NCBI GenBank assembly: GCA_019694755.1
Contig: JAIBBI010000033.1
Location: forward strand, 1-39,774
Length of the DNA stretch: 39,774 nucleotides
DNA from: Gemmataceae bacterium
GTDB lineage: Bacteria; Planctomycetota; Planctomycetia; Gemmatales; Gemmataceae
Direction of reading: 5' to 3'
A program made the translations under genes and the position numbers. Below the pieces are notes generated by a model. That model saw only the letters and a program-made list of their open reading frames with translations. It was not told where the DNA came from and searched no databases. Position 1 is the stretch's first letter; each line of letters begins with the position of its first letter. This document shows positions 39,505 to 39,774 of this stretch, piece by piece.

Positions 39505-39774
39505 GCCGCCGTCGCCCCGCCCCATTCCCTTCGCCCTGCGAGCCAGACCCATGCTGCTGCCGACTTCCCCGACCGCCGAGGTCATCGATCATTACCTGCA
39601 CGGCCTGCTGAGCGAGGCGGACCACGCGCAGGTGGAGCGACGGGTGCGCGAGGAGCCCGCTTGGTCGGCCGCGCTGGCCGCGGGTCGGGCCCGCCTGGCC
39701 GCGCTCGCGGCCGGCCTGCCCGCCATCGAGCCGGCCGGCGAACTCGCGCCGGCCACCGTCCGCCACGTCTTCGG
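39497..39774 (+). CDS. Partial anti-sigma-like protein, runs off the window
   Basis: From ATG 39497, inside the end of the sigma gene, the frame is open to the last base (92 codons). A second ATG at 39551 is an alternative start, giving 'MLLPTSPTAEVIDHYLHGLL', then 'SEADHAQVERRVREEPAW'. This N-terminal pattern (short helical 'HYLHGLLSEADHAQVERRV') is typical of anti-sigma proteins (zf-HC2-like, here with no Cys ligands) beside ECF sigma factors in planctomycetes. The rest of the protein, often large and membrane-bound, is not visible. Confidence 0.65.
   Translation, partial: MPEPPSPRPIPFALRARPMLLPTSPTAEVIDHYLHGLLSEADHAQVERRVREEPAWSAALAAGRARLAALAAGLPAIEPAGELAPATVRHVF

Overview
The window looks like chromosomal DNA from a high-GC planctomycete, most likely of the Gemmata/Gemmataceae type. 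The markers are an adjacent pair of planctomycete-hallmark secreted proteins (PSCyt1-DUF1549-DUF1553 and DUF1501 at 33.4-37.3 kb), a dockerin-tipped beta-helix surface protein carrying the 'LEARDVPAV' export-region motif, a transmembrane Ser/Thr kinase, a MoxR-DUF58 cluster, and many GTG starts. There is no phage, plasmid or CRISPR signature. The assignment is inferred from gene content; no 16S gene is present.

Layout. 0-10.2 kb: a partial secreted protein, an NTF2-like secreted protein, psuG, a GT39-like membrane glycosyltransferase, then a rightward run of iron-sulfur photolyase, MOT1-type anion transporter, CHASE3-GGDEF cyclase and nicotinate phosphoribosyltransferase, followed by a leftward tail-anchored protein. 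10.2-12.5 kb: a gene-poor accessory stretch with two hypothetical proteins, three REPIN-like inverted-hairpin elements, low-complexity repeats and a tRNA with anticodon UAU. 12.5-19 kb: a metal-type ABC ATPase, a DUF1264 protein and a five-gene MoxR/DUF58 cluster. 19-24.1 kb: a Cys-rich secreted protein, an LpxL-like acyltransferase, a DUF420 protein, scpB, cdd, a UbiC/DUF98-like protein and a 2-hydroxyacid dehydrogenase. 24.2-29.7 kb: a Ser/Thr kinase coupled to a Lys/Ala/Pro-tailed protein, a PQQ-propeller protein and the beta-helix/dockerin protein. 29.8-39.8 kb: proB, an acyltransferase-3 protein, an esterase-DUF1501-DUF1553 operon, a small membrane protein, a VapBC-like toxin-antitoxin pair, and an ECF sigma factor overlapping a partial anti-sigma-like gene that runs off the window.

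How the genes fit together. Several sets are translationally coupled by short overlaps: photolyase with the MOT1 transporter, the MoxR cluster, the kinase with its Lys-rich partner, the toxin-antitoxin pair, and sigma with anti-sigma. The most unusual features are not single enzymes. A family of four REPIN-like elements has arms that covary to keep their hairpins, and one of them supplies the stop codon of the esterase gene. The toxin can include its catalytic N-terminus only if it starts at a CTG codon inside the antitoxin stop. A tRNA-Ile with a genuine UAU anticodon is present. I see no clear multi-gene defence or secondary-metabolism system.
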